This document shows positions 8,401-17,654 of a stretch of DNA of 40,508 bases, one piece after another. A model generated the notes under the pieces. That model was not told the origin of the DNA. It saw nothing but the letters and a program-made list of their open reading frames with translations, and searched no databases. The position numbers and the translations under genes were made by a program. Within the stretch, counting starts at the first letter, position 1. Each line of letters opens with the position of its first letter. Location: assembly GCA_002723075.1 (NCBI GenBank), contig PBNJ01000026.1, forward strand, positions 1-40,508. The letters are read 5' to 3'. The DNA comes from Flavobacteriaceae bacterium (GTDB lineage Bacteria > Bacteroidota > Bacteroidia > Flavobacteriales > Flavobacteriaceae).

Positions 8401-9159
8401 TTACCTACGGCTTAAAATTTTGTATTCCTCATAGCAACCGCTGATTGCTTCTAAAATCTGTAAATCATTGGCGGTTCGTATGAAACTTTCAGAGAAATTA
8501 CAATTGCGTAAAATCTCATCGATGTCACTGATATTTAAATGTAAAAATTCCTCCAAAGTTTCCCGATCATATTTGACAGACAATAGATCACGGAGGGCGT
8601 TATTTTCGCGCATTTTTTTGAGTTTTCGCAACTCATTTGGTTTTTTGCCAAAAAGGTTGTGCAAAAAATCAAAGGGATTGAAAATCGATCCAACGACTCG
8701 AGAAAAGGCAGATGGTCCACGACTTCCTGCCTCATAGCCACCTGTTGGAAGTCCGGGGATACTATATCGCTGGTTGCGATTGATCGGAACATTTTTAGCA
8801 TCGATTTCTAAGTAGCCTGTCAATTGATAAGGCCGAACTACGACTTCCTCCAGGGCAAGTGCCAATGCGGTGAGTTTAAATTCTGTTTTTGGAAACTTAA
8901 TCAGGTCGTTTGTCACGGTGACTTTAATCGTTTTAAACCCGAGGTAGGAGAGGAATAAGGTGTCGTTGACTTCGGCATCAATTGCAAAGACCCCATTTGT
9001 ATCAGTGATGCTCATCAATACCTTGTTTAAGTTGAGTACATGAACTGTTGAAATGGGCTTGTCGTCTGCAGCATTTTTGACAACTCCTATTACTTCTTGA
9101 GCAGTCAATTGGCTACACCAACCGAACAAAAAAACCACTAAGTAATATCGTATGCTCAT
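8401..9159 (-). CDS. Carboxypeptidase-regulatory-like (CarboxypepD_reg) domain protein, secreted
   Basis: A 252-residue protein with a signal peptide (about 1-20) followed by one beta-sandwich domain (about 21-100) of the CarboxypepD_reg type: VIGVVKNAADDKPISTVHV, TDTNGVFAID and LFLSYLGFKT are characteristic. This domain often forms the front of TonB receptors in Bacteroidota, but here no barrel follows. The C-terminal part (about 150-252) is charged and helical, with no family I recognise. It is probably periplasmic or cell-surface and its function is unknown. It lies between purB and rdgB on the same strand. Confidence 0.75.
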   Translation of the reverse strand: MSIRYYLVVFLFGWCSQLTAQEVIGVVKNAADDKPISTVHVLNLNKVLMSITDTNGVFAIDAEVNDTLFLSYLGFKTIKVTVTNDLIKFPKTEFKLTALALALEEVVVRPYQLTGYLEIDAKNVPINRNQRYSIPGLPTGGYEAGSRGPSAFSRVVGSIFNPFDFLHNLFGKKPNELRKLKKMRENNALRDLLSVKYDRETLEEFLHLNISDIDEILRNCNFSESFIRTANDLQILEAISGCYEEYKILSRR

Positions 9160-9220
9160 TGTTTTCTACACTGCAAACTAAGTTGTTTCGGGGCTATGCT
9201 CATCTGTTTTTCACGAAATT

Positions 9221-9811
9221 TTAACAAAATCTTGGGTGTTCATTTAGGAAATGTAGTAATTTTTTAATCGCATTTGCACGATGGCTAATTTTATTTTTTT
9301 CATTGGCTGCCAACTCCGCAAAAGTTTGCTGAACCCCTTCAGGTATAAAAACAGGATCATAACCAAAACCAGCTTCTCCTCGAGGGCTTTTGGCGATTGT
9401 TCCCTTGACAATTCCTTCAAATTGAAAGCTGTTTTCTGTATTCATCAGCGTAATCACCGTTCTGAATTGCGCCTTTCTGTTGGACGCACCTTGAAGTTCG
9501 TCGAGCAGTTTCTCTGTATTTCGTTGATCGTTTCGGGGATCCCCCCCCGCATAACGCGCCGAATACACACCCGGCGCTCCGTTTAAAGCATCAACTTCTA
9601 AGCCACTGTCATCCGAAATCACAACATGTCCATAACGTTTAAATACGGTTTCGGCTTTGATAAATGAGTTGCCTTCAAGGCTTGTTGCGGTTTCTTTGAT
9701 CTCATCATCATGCCCAAGATCTGCAAGGGTTTGTACGGAATACTGTGGTAGTATGTCTCGAAACTCTTTTGCTTTGTGATCGTTATGGGTGGCTAAAATC
9801 AGTTGAGTCAT
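9221..9811 (-). CDS. rdgB: XTP/dITP diphosphatase (RdgB/HAM1 family)
   Basis: A 196-residue housecleaning enzyme that hydrolyses ITP, dITP and XTP to monophosphates and keeps deaminated purines out of nucleic acids. Conserved blocks are ATHNDHKAKEF near the N-terminus, ISDDSGLEVDALNGAPGVYSAR in the middle, and GFGYDPVFIP and SHRANA near the end. The ATG at 9811 forms a TGATG junction with the stop of rlmH, so the two are translationally coupled; the TTG one codon upstream is less likely. It forms an operon with rlmH. Confidence 0.95.
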   Translation of the reverse strand: MTQLILATHNDHKAKEFRDILPQYSVQTLADLGHDDEIKETATSLEGNSFIKAETVFKRYGHVVISDDSGLEVDALNGAPGVYSARYAGGDPRNDQRNTEKLLDELQGASNRKAQFRTVITLMNTENSFQFEGIVKGTIAKSPRGEAGFGYDPVFIPEGVQQTFAELAANEKNKISHRANAIKKLLHFLNEHPRFC

Positions 9812-10278
9812 CAATGGTGGTATGGGTGATGGTTATTAATTGTACATGCGCGGTAGAGTTGCTCAAGTGCTACTACTCTGGCGAGTTGATGTGGAAATGT
9901 CATAGGCGATAATGATACCATTCCATTGGCACGTTGGCGCAATGAATCACTAAATCCATAAGCACCTCCAAGGCAAAACACGAGGGTTCCTCCATGGATC
10001 ATGATGTGTTTATCGATAAATTGAGCAAATACTTTGGAGTCCATTTGTTTTCCTTTTTCGTCAAATAAAATCAGAGCATCCCGGTCGCTGACATATTTAA
10101 GGATCAATTCTTCTTCGGCTTGCAAAGCAGTTGTCGGTTTGTTTCTGTGGTGTTTGACTTCCTTAAGTTCTATCCATTCAAAGGGCATAAATCGTTGGAT
10201 GCGTTTAACATAGGTCTGGACTTGTTCGAGTCCATATTCGCCCACTGTTTTTCCAATCCCTACGCATTTCATTTTCAT
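9811..10278 (-). CDS. rlmH: 23S rRNA pseudouridine-1915 N3-methyltransferase
   Basis: A 155-residue SPOUT-family methyltransferase that modifies helix 69 of 23S rRNA in the assembled ribosome. The knot region shows CLGGAYGFSDSLRQRA and LSPMTFPHQLARVVALEQLYRA. The protein ends in YHH, the usual C-terminus of RlmH, whose Tyr and His help catalysis. A second in-frame ATG two codons downstream (10272) is an alternative start. It overlaps rdgB by one base (TGATG) and is divergent from priA. Confidence 0.96.
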   Translation of the reverse strand: MKMKCVGIGKTVGEYGLEQVQTYVKRIQRFMPFEWIELKEVKHHRNKPTTALQAEEELILKYVSDRDALILFDEKGKQMDSKVFAQFIDKHIMIHGGTLVFCLGGAYGFSDSLRQRANGMVSLSPMTFPHQLARVVALEQLYRACTINNHHPYHH

Positions 10279-10412
10279 GGGTTAAAGATAATCATTTGAG
10301 TGCCGACGAAGTAGAATTTTCTTAAATTCGCTACATGCATCCGTTTTCGTTTCGGGTCACTTTCACAATCATAGATGCACGATAGAATCAACCTTAACAC
10401 CATCCTTACGCC

Positions 10413-12845
10413 ATGCCATTCTTTGTTGATGTGATTTTGCCTTTACCGATACCAAAATTATTCACCTATCTAGTAACTGAGCAGGAGTATGATTTTATCC
10501 AGCCTGGTATTCGAATTGTGGTTCCTTTCGGCAACAAAAAAAAATATGCCGCTCTAAGCTATTGCACCCACCAAAACAAGCCACCTTATGAAGCCAAATC
10601 AATCGAATATATTATAGATCAACAAGCGGTTGTCAGCCCGAGGCAGCTCAAACTTTGGGAATGGATTTCAAATTATTACATGAGCCCATTAGGGAGTGTG
10701 TTTCGAACCGCTGTACCCAGTATTTTACTGTTGGAAAGCGAAACCGAGTTGCACTTTCACAACACCCCTTCTGATGGTATCAAACTCAGCACTGGTGCAG
10801 CACAACTGCTAAATACCCTCGAACAATATGGCAAGCTCAATTTGTCCGATGTCGTCAAATTGGAATTGTCAAAAAGCCCATACAAACTAGCCCAAGAGTT
10901 GCTCAATCACGACTTGATTCATGTTCGGGAAGAAGTATATACAAAGTTTAAGCCCAAACAACAAAAGCAATTGGCCTTAGCTTCATCCTACAGTCCTGAC
11001 CACGCATTGCGAGGCCTGCTTGCAAAGATTGATCGCTATCCCAAACAAAGAGAAACGCTTTTGCAGTTGATTCAGCAAAAAACAAGCATTCAAAAATCTG
11101 AGTTTTTACGCATGTCAGGTGTATCCAAATCTGCCGTTGAAACCCTTATCAAAAAGGGAATTTTGGATCAACAAACGATCGTTGTTGACCGATTGACAGC
11201 TAAAACCGAAGCCGAAACACCTTTGCAAGCACTCACCAGTTCCCAACGACAGGCGCTTGATTCTCTACATAAGGATATCAAAAACACCAACCGCTTTTTG
11301 TTGCATGGCGTAACTGCTTCAGGAAAAACAGAAGTGTATATGCACTTGATTCAAGAAGTAATTCAGCAAGGAAAACAAGTCCTTTTTTTAGTTCCTGAAA
11401 TTGCACTTACCACCCAGATCATTCAGCGGTTATATGTTCATTTTGGAAAAAGCATGGCCGTTTATCACTCGCGCTATACCCCCAGTGAGCGTGTGGAGGT
11501 TTGGAATAAGGTGTTGGTTCAAGAACCCAGCGCACAACTCATTGTTGGGGCGCGTTCGGCAGTACTGTTACCGTATTCAAATCTGGGGCTGATCATTGTG
11601 GATGAATCCCACGAAGTGGCCTACAAACAATTTGAGTCTAACCCGCGCTACCATGCGAGAGATGTTGCGGTAATACTTGCTGGCTTGCACCAAGCCAAAA
11701 TTGTTTTGGGCTCTGCCTCTCCTTCGATCGAGTCCTCTCACAACAGCCGTACGGGAAAGTACAATCTCGTAGAAATCAAAGAACGATATCGAGGCTTTTC
11801 CATGCCCGAAATTAAACTTATCGACCTTAAGGTTTCTCAGAAAAAAAGGCAGATGAATGGACATTTTTCCCAAACATTAATCGACGCAATCTCAAAAACC
11901 ATAGATGCTGAAGAACAAGTGATTTTGTTTCAAAATCGAAGAGGTTTTTCTTCTTTTGTCAACTGCACTACTTGTGGGCATGTGCCGCAATGCCCCAGTT
12001 GTGATGTGAGTTTGACCTATCACAAGCAAAACAAAAAACTTAAATGTCATTATTGTGGTTACCATGTATTGAGTCATGCCCATTGTGTGGCATGCGGAAC
12101 TGCTCACCCCAAACCCATGGGACTGGGTACCCAACAAATTGAGGCTGAAATCCAACAGTTATTTCCACATGCTCGTGTGGGGCGAATGGACTCCGATACC
12201 ACAAAAGGAAAACATGGACACAGAGATTTGATCAATCGTTTTGCGCAACACGATTTGGATATCTTGGTTGGGACGCAAATGTTGACCAAGGGATTGGATT
12301 TTGGGCGGGTTACGCTAGTCGGGGTAGTCTTGGCAGATGGCTTGCTCAACTTTCAGGATTTTCGCGCTCATGAAAGGGCATTTCAGATGCTTTTACAAGT
12401 GTCAGGTCGTGCGGGTCGAAAAGATCGAATGGGTCGGGTACTGATTCAGACCTATGACAACAACCATCTTGTTTTACAGCAACTTAAGAAGTACGACTAT
12501 GATAGTATGTTTTTGGTACAGCTCAAGCAGCGAGAAGAATTTGGCTACCCACCTTTTGTGCGATTGACTCGTTTTGAACTCAGACACAAGAATTTTTCGG
12601 TCTTACAAGAGGCAGCAAATTGGTTTTCACATGCACTTCACAATCAATTTTCGCAGGTGCTCGGCCCACAGTCCCCGCCAGTTGGTCGAATTCGAAACCA
12701 ATTTTTAATGCAGATTTTGCTCAAACTCCCCGCCAGCCAGTCGGCAGCACCTGCCAAGGAACAGTTGATCCGCATTTGTAAACGATTTGAACAAATTCCC
12801 GCTTTTCGATCTGTAAAACTGGCGATTGATATCGATCCGATTTGA
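10413..12845 (+). CDS. priA: Primosomal replication restart helicase PriA
   Basis: An 810-residue superfamily 2 helicase that reloads the replisome at stalled forks. It has the N-terminal 3'-end-binding domain (VDVILPLPIPKLFTYLV), a Walker A motif HGVTASGKTEVY near residue 298 and a DESH box near 396 (DEEH in E. coli). A zinc-binding insert near 517-565 carries paired cysteines CTTCG, CPSC, CHYC and CVACG. Motifs VGTQMLTKGLDF and QVSGRAGR follow. All expected parts are present and the length is normal for Bacteroidota. It stands alone, divergent from rlmH, about 120 bases before rpsF. Confidence 0.97.
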   Translation: MPFFVDVILPLPIPKLFTYLVTEQEYDFIQPGIRIVVPFGNKKKYAALSYCTHQNKPPYEAKSIEYIIDQQAVVSPRQLKLWEWISNYYMSPLGSVFRTAVPSILLLESETELHFHNTPSDGIKLSTGAAQLLNTLEQYGKLNLSDVVKLELSKSPYKLAQELLNHDLIHVREEVYTKFKPKQQKQLALASSYSPDHALRGLLAKIDRYPKQRETLLQLIQQKTSIQKSEFLRMSGVSKSAVETLIKKGILDQQTIVVDRLTAKTEAETPLQALTSSQRQALDSLHKDIKNTNRFLLHGVTASGKTEVYMHLIQEVIQQGKQVLFLVPEIALTTQIIQRLYVHFGKSMAVYHSRYTPSERVEVWNKVLVQEPSAQLIVGARSAVLLPYSNLGLIIVDESHEVAYKQFESNPRYHARDVAVILAGLHQAKIVLGSASPSIESSHNSRTGKYNLVEIKERYRGFSMPEIKLIDLKVSQKKRQMNGHFSQTLIDAISKTIDAEEQVILFQNRRGFSSFVNCTTCGHVPQCPSCDVSLTYHKQNKKLKCHYCGYHVLSHAHCVACGTAHPKPMGLGTQQIEAEIQQLFPHARVGRMDSDTTKGKHGHRDLINRFAQHDLDILVGTQMLTKGLDFGRVTLVGVVLADGLLNFQDFRAHERAFQMLLQVSGRAGRKDRMGRVLIQTYDNNHLVLQQLKKYDYDSMFLVQLKQREEFGYPPFVRLTRFELRHKNFSVLQEAANWFSHALHNQFSQVLGPQSPPVGRIRNQFLMQILLKLPASQSAAPAKEQLIRICKRFEQIPAFRSVKLAIDIDPI

Positions 12846-12920
12846 CCAGTACAGTAAGGCAGAACAACTTTAAAAAACTACCCTCGAAAGTTCTTTGTGA
12901 TGAAAATCCATCCAAAAGGG

Positions 12921-12951
12921 TTGGAATAAACAAACAAAAGTGATAATTTCG
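12921..12951 (+). promoter_or_regulatory. Promoter of the rpsF-rpsR-rplI operon
   Basis: A -33 TTG (12921-12923) and a near-consensus -7 box TAATTTCG (12944-12951) are 20 bases apart, and the rpsF ATG follows 17 bases later. Confidence 0.5.
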
Positions 12952-12968
12952 CTGCCCAATTTAGAAAT

Positions 12969-13307
12969 ATGAATCATTACGAAACTGTTTTCATTTTAAA
13001 TCCCGTTTTATCTGAAGATCAGGTAAAGGAAGCAGTTCAAAAGTATGCTGATATCATCACTTCCAACAGTGGTGAGATTGTCGATAAGGAGGACTGGGGC
13101 TTAAAGAAATTTGCCTACACCATTCAAAATAAAAAAAGTGGCTTTTACCATCTTTTTGATTTTATCGCAGCTCCCGAAGTTGTACATGCTTTAGAACTGG
13201 AATTTAGACGAGATGAGCGTGTAATGCGCTATCTAACGGTCAAGCTCGATAAGCATGCAGAAGCTTGGGCCGAAAAACGAAGAGAACGATTAACAGCTAA
13301 AGCATAA
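12969..13307 (+). CDS. rpsF: 30S ribosomal protein bS6
   Basis: A 112-residue S6 protein starting MNHYETVFILNPVLSEDQ, with WGLKKFAYTIQNKKSGFYHLF and FRRDERVMRYL. S6 binds S18 in the platform of the small subunit. It is the first gene of the conserved rpsF-rpsR-rplI operon, three bases from rpsR. Length is normal. Confidence 0.98.
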   Translation: MNHYETVFILNPVLSEDQVKEAVQKYADIITSNSGEIVDKEDWGLKKFAYTIQNKKSGFYHLFDFIAAPEVVHALELEFRRDERVMRYLTVKLDKHAEAWAEKRRERLTAKA

Positions 13308-13310
13308 CTC

Positions 13311-13607
13311 ATGGCATCATTAGAACAAGCTAGCAAAGGCGGAAAGCAAGGCGAAGTTCGCTATCTTACGCCGCTTGACATTGAGACAAGTAAAGAAAAG
13401 AAGTATTGCCGCTTTAAAAAATCTGGCATCAAGTATATTGACTACAAAGACCCCGATTTTTTGTTGAAGTTTGTCAACGAGCAAGGTAAAATTTTACCAC
13501 GTAGACTCACGGGTACTTCCCTAAAATACCAGCGCAAACTATCGGTTGCGATCAAACGCTCACGGCATTTGGCATTGATGCCTTATGTTGCTGACCTTTT
13601 AAAATAA
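13311..13607 (+). CDS. rpsR: 30S ribosomal protein bS18
   Basis: A 98-residue S18 protein, with [18 protein letters not shown] and the C-terminal [31 protein letters not shown] block that binds S6 and 16S rRNA. It has an N-terminal extension (about 1-25) that is usual in this phylum. It lies between rpsF and rplI with gaps of three and six bases. Confidence 0.98.
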   Translation: MASLEQASKGGKQGEVRYLTPLDIETSKEKKYCRFKKSGIKYIDYKDPDFLLKFVNEQGKILPRRLTGTSLKYQRKLSVAIKRSRHLALMPYVADLLK

Positions 13608-13613
13608 GTCACC

Positions 13614-14072
13614 ATGGAATTGATACTAAAAAACGACGTAGAAAATCTTGGCTTTAAAGACGATATTGTACAGGTCAAAAACGGATATGGACGCAACTTC
13701 TTGATCCCGCAAGGGCACGCTATTTTAGCAACGCCCTCAGCAAAGAAAGTGTTGGCTGAAAACCTCAAGCAACGCGCCTTTAAGGAGCAAAAATTGGTGG
13801 ATGATGCCAATGCGCTGGCCAAAAAGATTTCTTCGCTAGAGATAAGAATCTCTGCCAAAGCTGGCGGGACTGGTAAATTGTTCGGCTCCATTGGTCATGC
13901 TGATTTGAGTGCTGCGCTGCAGACTGCTGGTCATGACATCGAAAAGAAATTTATCAAAATCTCAGGGGGGACAGTTAAGGTCTTGGGTAAGCACCAAGCC
14001 GAAATCCGTTTGCACCGTGAGGTTAAGGTACAATTGGAATTTGAAGTCATAAAGGCAGAAGATAAAGAATAG
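13614..14072 (+). CDS. rplI: 50S ribosomal protein bL9
   Basis: A 152-residue L9 protein. The N-terminal rRNA-binding domain (MELILKNDVENLGFKDDIVQVKNGYGRNFLIPQ) is joined by a long helix (about 40-80) to the C-terminal domain with GGTGKLFGSIG. It is last in the ribosomal operon and is followed by a strong hairpin terminator. Confidence 0.98.
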   Translation: MELILKNDVENLGFKDDIVQVKNGYGRNFLIPQGHAILATPSAKKVLAENLKQRAFKEQKLVDDANALAKKISSLEIRISAKAGGTGKLFGSIGHADLSAALQTAGHDIEKKFIKISGGTVKVLGKHQAEIRLHREVKVQLEFEVIKAEDKE

Positions 14073-14100
14073 TATTTGTGTTTACTGCATAAATAATATA

Positions 14101-14127
14101 AGCCGACCCATGGGTTGGCTTTTTTTA
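14101..14127 (+). terminator. Rho-independent terminator after rplI
   Basis: AGCCGACCC (14101-14109) and GGGTTGGCT (14112-14120) form a nine-base stem with one G-T pair; the innermost pairs probably open to make the loop. A run of eight T (14120-14127) follows. Confidence 0.85.
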
Positions 14128-14244
14128 CACCCAATATGCAAATAGAAGACGCATAACGTGAATCACGATTGTTTAACTCTAGGTTCAATATTTTAGCGAT
14201 TACACCACTTTTTTTACATTTCATTTTGCAGTACCTTTATGCAC

Positions 14245-15609
14245 ATGTCAACAAAGCCCAATACACCCAAGGGGATGCGGGATTTTTTACCGCAAGAGGT
14301 TATGCGTCGCAACCATATTATGGGTGTGATGAAAACGCAATTTGAGCGGTATGGGTTTTTGCCGATCGAAACGCCCGCTATGGAGCGTCGGGAGTTGTTG
14401 TTGGGTAAATATGGTGACGAGGGTGACCGTCTGGTATTTAAGCTGCTCAATTCTGGTGAAAAAGTAAAAAAGGCAGATTTAGATGCCTTGGATAAGGGTG
14501 AATTATCGCGTTTTGGGAATTCCCTTTCCGATAAAGCCCTTCGGTATGATCTCACGGTGCCTTTTGCTCGCTTTGTGGTGCAGCACCAAAACGAATTGAG
14601 CTTTCCATTCAAACGCTACCAGATTCAGCCCGTTTGGCGTGCTGATCGTCCGCAACACGGTCGTTTTCAAGAATTCACCCAATGCGATGCCGACGCCATT
14701 GGCTCGGATAGCTTACTACTGGAATTGGAGTTTATCCAGATGATCGATGCGATTTTTGGGGATCTTCAATTGTCGGGTTGCACCCTGCGTATCAATCACA
14801 GAAAAGTGCTTGAGGCCATTGCCCAACTGGCTGGTGCCGGTGCAGAAACGACACGCTTTTTTACCACCCTCGACAAGCTCGATAAAGTTGGCTGGGAAGA
14901 AGTCAAACGTTTGTTGCTAGAGGCTGATTTTGACACCGATATTCTTGATAAGATCAATGCTGCTCTAGAAGGCAAATCTAATATCGACCAACTCGATGTG
15001 CTTGGGCAACTGTTAGGGACTTCAGACAGCGATCACGATCCAATACAAGATCTTAGCTTTTTGTTTTCCAATTTGGAACAGCTCAACTCGACAACGGTTG
15101 TTTTTGATTGGACACTCGCGCGTGGTTTGGACTATTATACAGGTACCATATTTGAAATTTCGGCACCAGAACAAGTCACTGTTGGCTCGATCGGGGCTGG
15201 AGGTCGTTATGACGACCTGACTGGGGTCTTTGGGATGAAAGACATGAGTGGAATTGGCATTTCGTTTGGTTTGGATCGCATCGACTTGGTTCTTTCCGAA
15301 CTCGATTTGTTTCCCCCTACCTTGTACACCTCAATTGATGTAATGGTCGTAAATTTTAGTATGGATATGATAACCTCATTAATCCCCTACATCAACGAAT
15401 TGCGGAAACAGGGCAAACGCGTTTTTGTGTATCCTTCTGCAGCAAAACTGAAAAAGCAGTTGGGCTTGGCCAATCAACTTCAAATCCCTTATGCATTGAT
15501 CATGGGTGAAGAGGAATGGAAAGACCAAAGTTGTACGCTAAAAGACCTTAACACAGGCGAACAGTCATTAATCCCTCTTGCACGTTTGACACAGCATAAT
15601 TGGGACTGA
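14245..15609 (+). CDS. hisS: Histidine-tRNA ligase
   Basis: A class II aminoacyl-tRNA synthetase of about 454 residues. It starts MSTKPNTPKGMRDFLP and shows motif 2 (QIQPVWRADRPQHGRFQEFTQ), the histidine-specific LARGLDYYTGTIFE, motif 3 (GIGISFGLDR) and the C-terminal anticodon-binding domain (about 355-450). Two ATGs exist, at 14239 and 14245. The first overlaps a promoter-like TACCTTTA (14232-14239), so the second is preferred; it also fits the family N-terminus better. The gene stands alone between the rplI terminator and a hairpin at 15620. Confidence 0.96.
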   Translation: MSTKPNTPKGMRDFLPQEVMRRNHIMGVMKTQFERYGFLPIETPAMERRELLLGKYGDEGDRLVFKLLNSGEKVKKADLDALDKGELSRFGNSLSDKALRYDLTVPFARFVVQHQNELSFPFKRYQIQPVWRADRPQHGRFQEFTQCDADAIGSDSLLLELEFIQMIDAIFGDLQLSGCTLRINHRKVLEAIAQLAGAGAETTRFFTTLDKLDKVGWEEVKRLLLEADFDTDILDKINAALEGKSNIDQLDVLGQLLGTSDSDHDPIQDLSFLFSNLEQLNSTTVVFDWTLARGLDYYTGTIFEISAPEQVTVGSIGAGGRYDDLTGVFGMKDMSGIGISFGLDRIDLVLSELDLFPPTLYTSIDVMVVNFSMDMITSLIPYINELRKQGKRVFVYPSAAKLKKQLGLANQLQIPYALIMGEEEWKDQSCTLKDLNTGEQSLIPLARLTQHNWD

Positions 15610-15619
15610 CCCGATTCAC

Positions 15620-15635
15620 GCTAAATATTTTTAGC
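15620..15635. terminator. Hairpin between convergent hisS and HTH gene ends
   Basis: GCTAAA (15620-15625) and TTTAGC (15630-15635) form a perfect 6-bp stem with a 4-base loop, placed where both convergent transcripts end. The stem is AT-rich, so strength is doubtful. Confidence 0.4.
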
Positions 15636-15911
15636 ACCAAGGTCTCGCCACTGTTTGATGATGCTCACAATTTCAGCAGATAATTTTTCAATTTCGATAT
15701 CTTCGGGGTTTTTATTTCCAAAAAGAATCCAATCTAGAGAATATCTGGGAAAGTGCTCAAAAATTTTTGTGATAACTTCATGAGAGATCGCAGACTGTTT
15801 TCTCAACGAAGTGGAAAGGGAATTTCGACCAACACCAATCTGACGTTCGAATGCGGCAATAGACAACTTTTCTTGCAATATGATATACTCGATTCTGCTG
15901 TGAATACTCAT
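15621..15911 (-). CDS. Small helix-turn-helix (XRE-like) DNA-binding protein
   Basis: A 96-residue protein. Residues 5-60 look like a lambda-repressor-type HTH (IILQEKLSIAAFERQIGVGRNSL, then HEVITKIFEHFPRYSLDWILFGN), the pattern seen in small XRE-like proteins of Bacteroidetes chromosomes and phages. The C-terminal 30 residues are a short helix. The second Met is used as the start. An inverted repeat ATCAT-tg-ATGAT at 15910-15921 covers the start codon and could be an autoregulatory site, but this is speculative. The gene has no operon partner; about 130 AT-rich bases without a recognisable feature separate it from galE. Confidence 0.7.
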   Translation of the reverse strand: MSIHSRIEYIILQEKLSIAAFERQIGVGRNSLSTSLRKQSAISHEVITKIFEHFPRYSLDWILFGNKNPEDIEIEKLSAEIVSIIKQWRDLGAKNI

Positions 15912-16043
15912 CATTGATGATAAGATTTAGTTTTAAGCAATTAATCCCCATAATTTCATGATTTAATTCAAAATAAAAAACAAAAAAAGTTGTCAAACTG
16001 AAGAGACAAAACAAAGGATATTCAAGTGTAAAAATCGAACAGA

Positions 16044-17063
16044 TTAGGTAATGCCTCTCAGCTTTTTTTCCCAATTCCATGCAGAGCGTAAGGCATCATC
16101 TAGAGTTTTTGAAGCTTGCCAACCCAGCGTCCTATTGATTTTGGTGGTATCGGCATAGGTTTCCACAACATCACCTTCTCGGCGTTCGCCAATCGTATAA
16201 CGAAGTGAGACATTGGTGACGCGTTCAAAAGCTTGTACGATTTCCAATACGGAGGTTCCTTTGCCAGTTCCAACGTTCAACACGTCAAAGGCAGGGGAGT
16301 CCGAATGAGTATTGAGGTGTTTGAGGGCGACAACATGCGCATCTCCCAAATCCACTACATGGATGTAATCGCGAATGCAGGTGCCGTCTTTGGTGGGGTA
16401 GTCGTTCCCAAAAATTGTAATTGGACCTCGAATTCCTGCTGCCGATTGGGTGATAAAAGGAACAAGATTTTGGGGAATGCCAAGGGGCAGTTCTCCAATT
16501 TCTGCCGAGGCATGTGCACCAATCGGATTGAAGTAACGCAATGCAATCACAGGGATATTTGCATTTACCTTGGTCAGGTCTGCTAAAATTTCTTCACAAA
16601 TCTGTTTGGTGTTTCCATATGGCGAAAGTGCTGTTTTGCTAGGTTCGTTCTCTGTGATCGGTAAGTGATCTGGCTCTCCATATACGGTGCATGAAGAACT
16701 GAAGATAAACGGAATCCTGCGTTTTTGATCTTCTGCCACAGCCAAAAGATTGATCAGAGACGAGAGGTTGTTATCGTAATAGGCAAGCGGTTTTTCTACG
16801 CTTTCCCCTACGGATTTAAAGGCCGCAAAATGAATAACCCCTTCAAAGCTGTAGGTTTCAAAAAGTTGGGTGACTTTGGTTTTATCTTTTAGGTCAATTT
16901 GCTCAAAATGCGGTCGTTTCCCACATGCTTTTTCAATACCGTCCAGTACGTTTATGGAAGTATTGGACAAGTCATCGACGATTAGAACTTCAAAATTGTT
17001 GTCGAGCAGCGTAACAGCGGTGTGCGCACCGATAAATCCAAGACCGCCTGTAACTAAAATCAT
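16044..17063 (-). CDS. galE: UDP-glucose 4-epimerase
   Basis: A 339-residue extended SDR enzyme that interconverts UDP-glucose and UDP-galactose, supplying sugars for surface polysaccharide. It has the NAD-binding GGLGFIGAH (6-14), the SSSCTVYG segment (122-129) and the catalytic YxxxK (Tyr149, Lys153), followed by RYFNPIGAH and IRDYIHVVDLGDAHV, which are typical of GalE rather than dehydratases. It is immediately downstream of tRNA-Met on the same strand. Confidence 0.95.
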   Translation of the reverse strand: MILVTGGLGFIGAHTAVTLLDNNFEVLIVDDLSNTSINVLDGIEKACGKRPHFEQIDLKDKTKVTQLFETYSFEGVIHFAAFKSVGESVEKPLAYYDNNLSSLINLLAVAEDQKRRIPFIFSSSCTVYGEPDHLPITENEPSKTALSPYGNTKQICEEILADLTKVNANIPVIALRYFNPIGAHASAEIGELPLGIPQNLVPFITQSAAGIRGPITIFGNDYPTKDGTCIRDYIHVVDLGDAHVVALKHLNTHSDSPAFDVLNVGTGKGTSVLEIVQAFERVTNVSLRYTIGERREGDVVETYADTTKINRTLGWQASKTLDDALRSAWNWEKKLRGIT

Positions 17064-17078
17064 GATTGAAAAAAAGAG

Positions 17079-17152
17079 TAGCGAGGGGGAGACTTGAACT
17101 CCCGACCTCCGGGTTATGAATCCGACGCTCTAACCGGCTGAGCTACCTCGCC
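17079..17152 (-). tRNA. tRNA-Met (anticodon CAT)
   Basis: The minus strand folds into a full cloverleaf of 74 bases: acceptor GGCGAGG with CCTCGCT (G1-T72 wobble), a D-arm AGCTCAGCCGGTTAGAGC, anticodon loop TTCATAA with anticodon CAT, and a T-arm with GTTCAAGTC. CCA is not encoded. Initiator features (unpaired C1-A72) are absent, so it is elongator Met or the Ile tRNA whose CAT is modified to read ATA; sequence alone does not separate these here. A T-rich stretch (CTCTTTTTTTC on the minus strand) follows. Confidence 0.93.
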
Positions 17153-17267
17153 ATATTGGTTTGCAAATATAGAAGGTTTTGCTGCAGTTGTCAAACTATA
17201 TTTTTCAGAATATATTTTTGTGCAATCAAAAAAGATATTATATTGCTAATCTGATAAAACAATATCC

Positions 17268-17654
17268 GTGAAAGATCATTTTGAGATAGAATTTGTAATC
17301 AAATCATCCCCTTCGCTCCTCTACCAATACCTGTTTACCCCCTCTGGCCTTTCTGAGTGGTTCGCAGACAATGTCAACTCTCGTTCTGATAAATACGAGT
17401 TTTTCTGGGACGACTCCAGTGAGGAAGCTTTGCTGATTAAAAACAAAGCCAATGAGTTTGTTCGCTACCAATGGCAAAACGATGAAGATGATTTTGAAAA
17501 ATATCATTTTGAAATGCGCATTCAGGTCGACGAAATCACCAAGGATGTATCACTTATCGTTTCTGACTTTGCGGATGAAGACGAGGTTGAGGAGTCCAAA
17601 ATGTTTTGGGAAAATCAAATCTCCAATCTCAAGCAAGTCCTGGGCTCTTCTTGA
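17268..17654 (+). CDS. START-like domain protein (SRPBCC superfamily)
   Basis: A 128-residue protein starting at GTG. It shows an AHSA1/START-like fold pattern: FVIKSSPSLLYQYLFTPSGLSEWFADNV at the start and a C-terminal amphipathic helix (MFWENQISNLKQVLGS). It probably binds a hydrophobic ligand or partner; its role is unknown. The stop overlaps the start of the aminotransferase gene (TGATG), so the two are probably translated together. Confidence 0.8.
   Translation: MKDHFEIEFVIKSSPSLLYQYLFTPSGLSEWFADNVNSRSDKYEFFWDDSSEEALLIKNKANEFVRYQWQNDEDDFEKYHFEMRIQVDEITKDVSLIVSDFADEDEVEESKMFWENQISNLKQVLGSS

Noticed and set aside
15910-15921. ATCAT-tg-ATGAT as a phage-type operator
   Set aside because: A 5-base palindrome is expected by chance in AT-rich DNA; no phage genes are near the small HTH gene.
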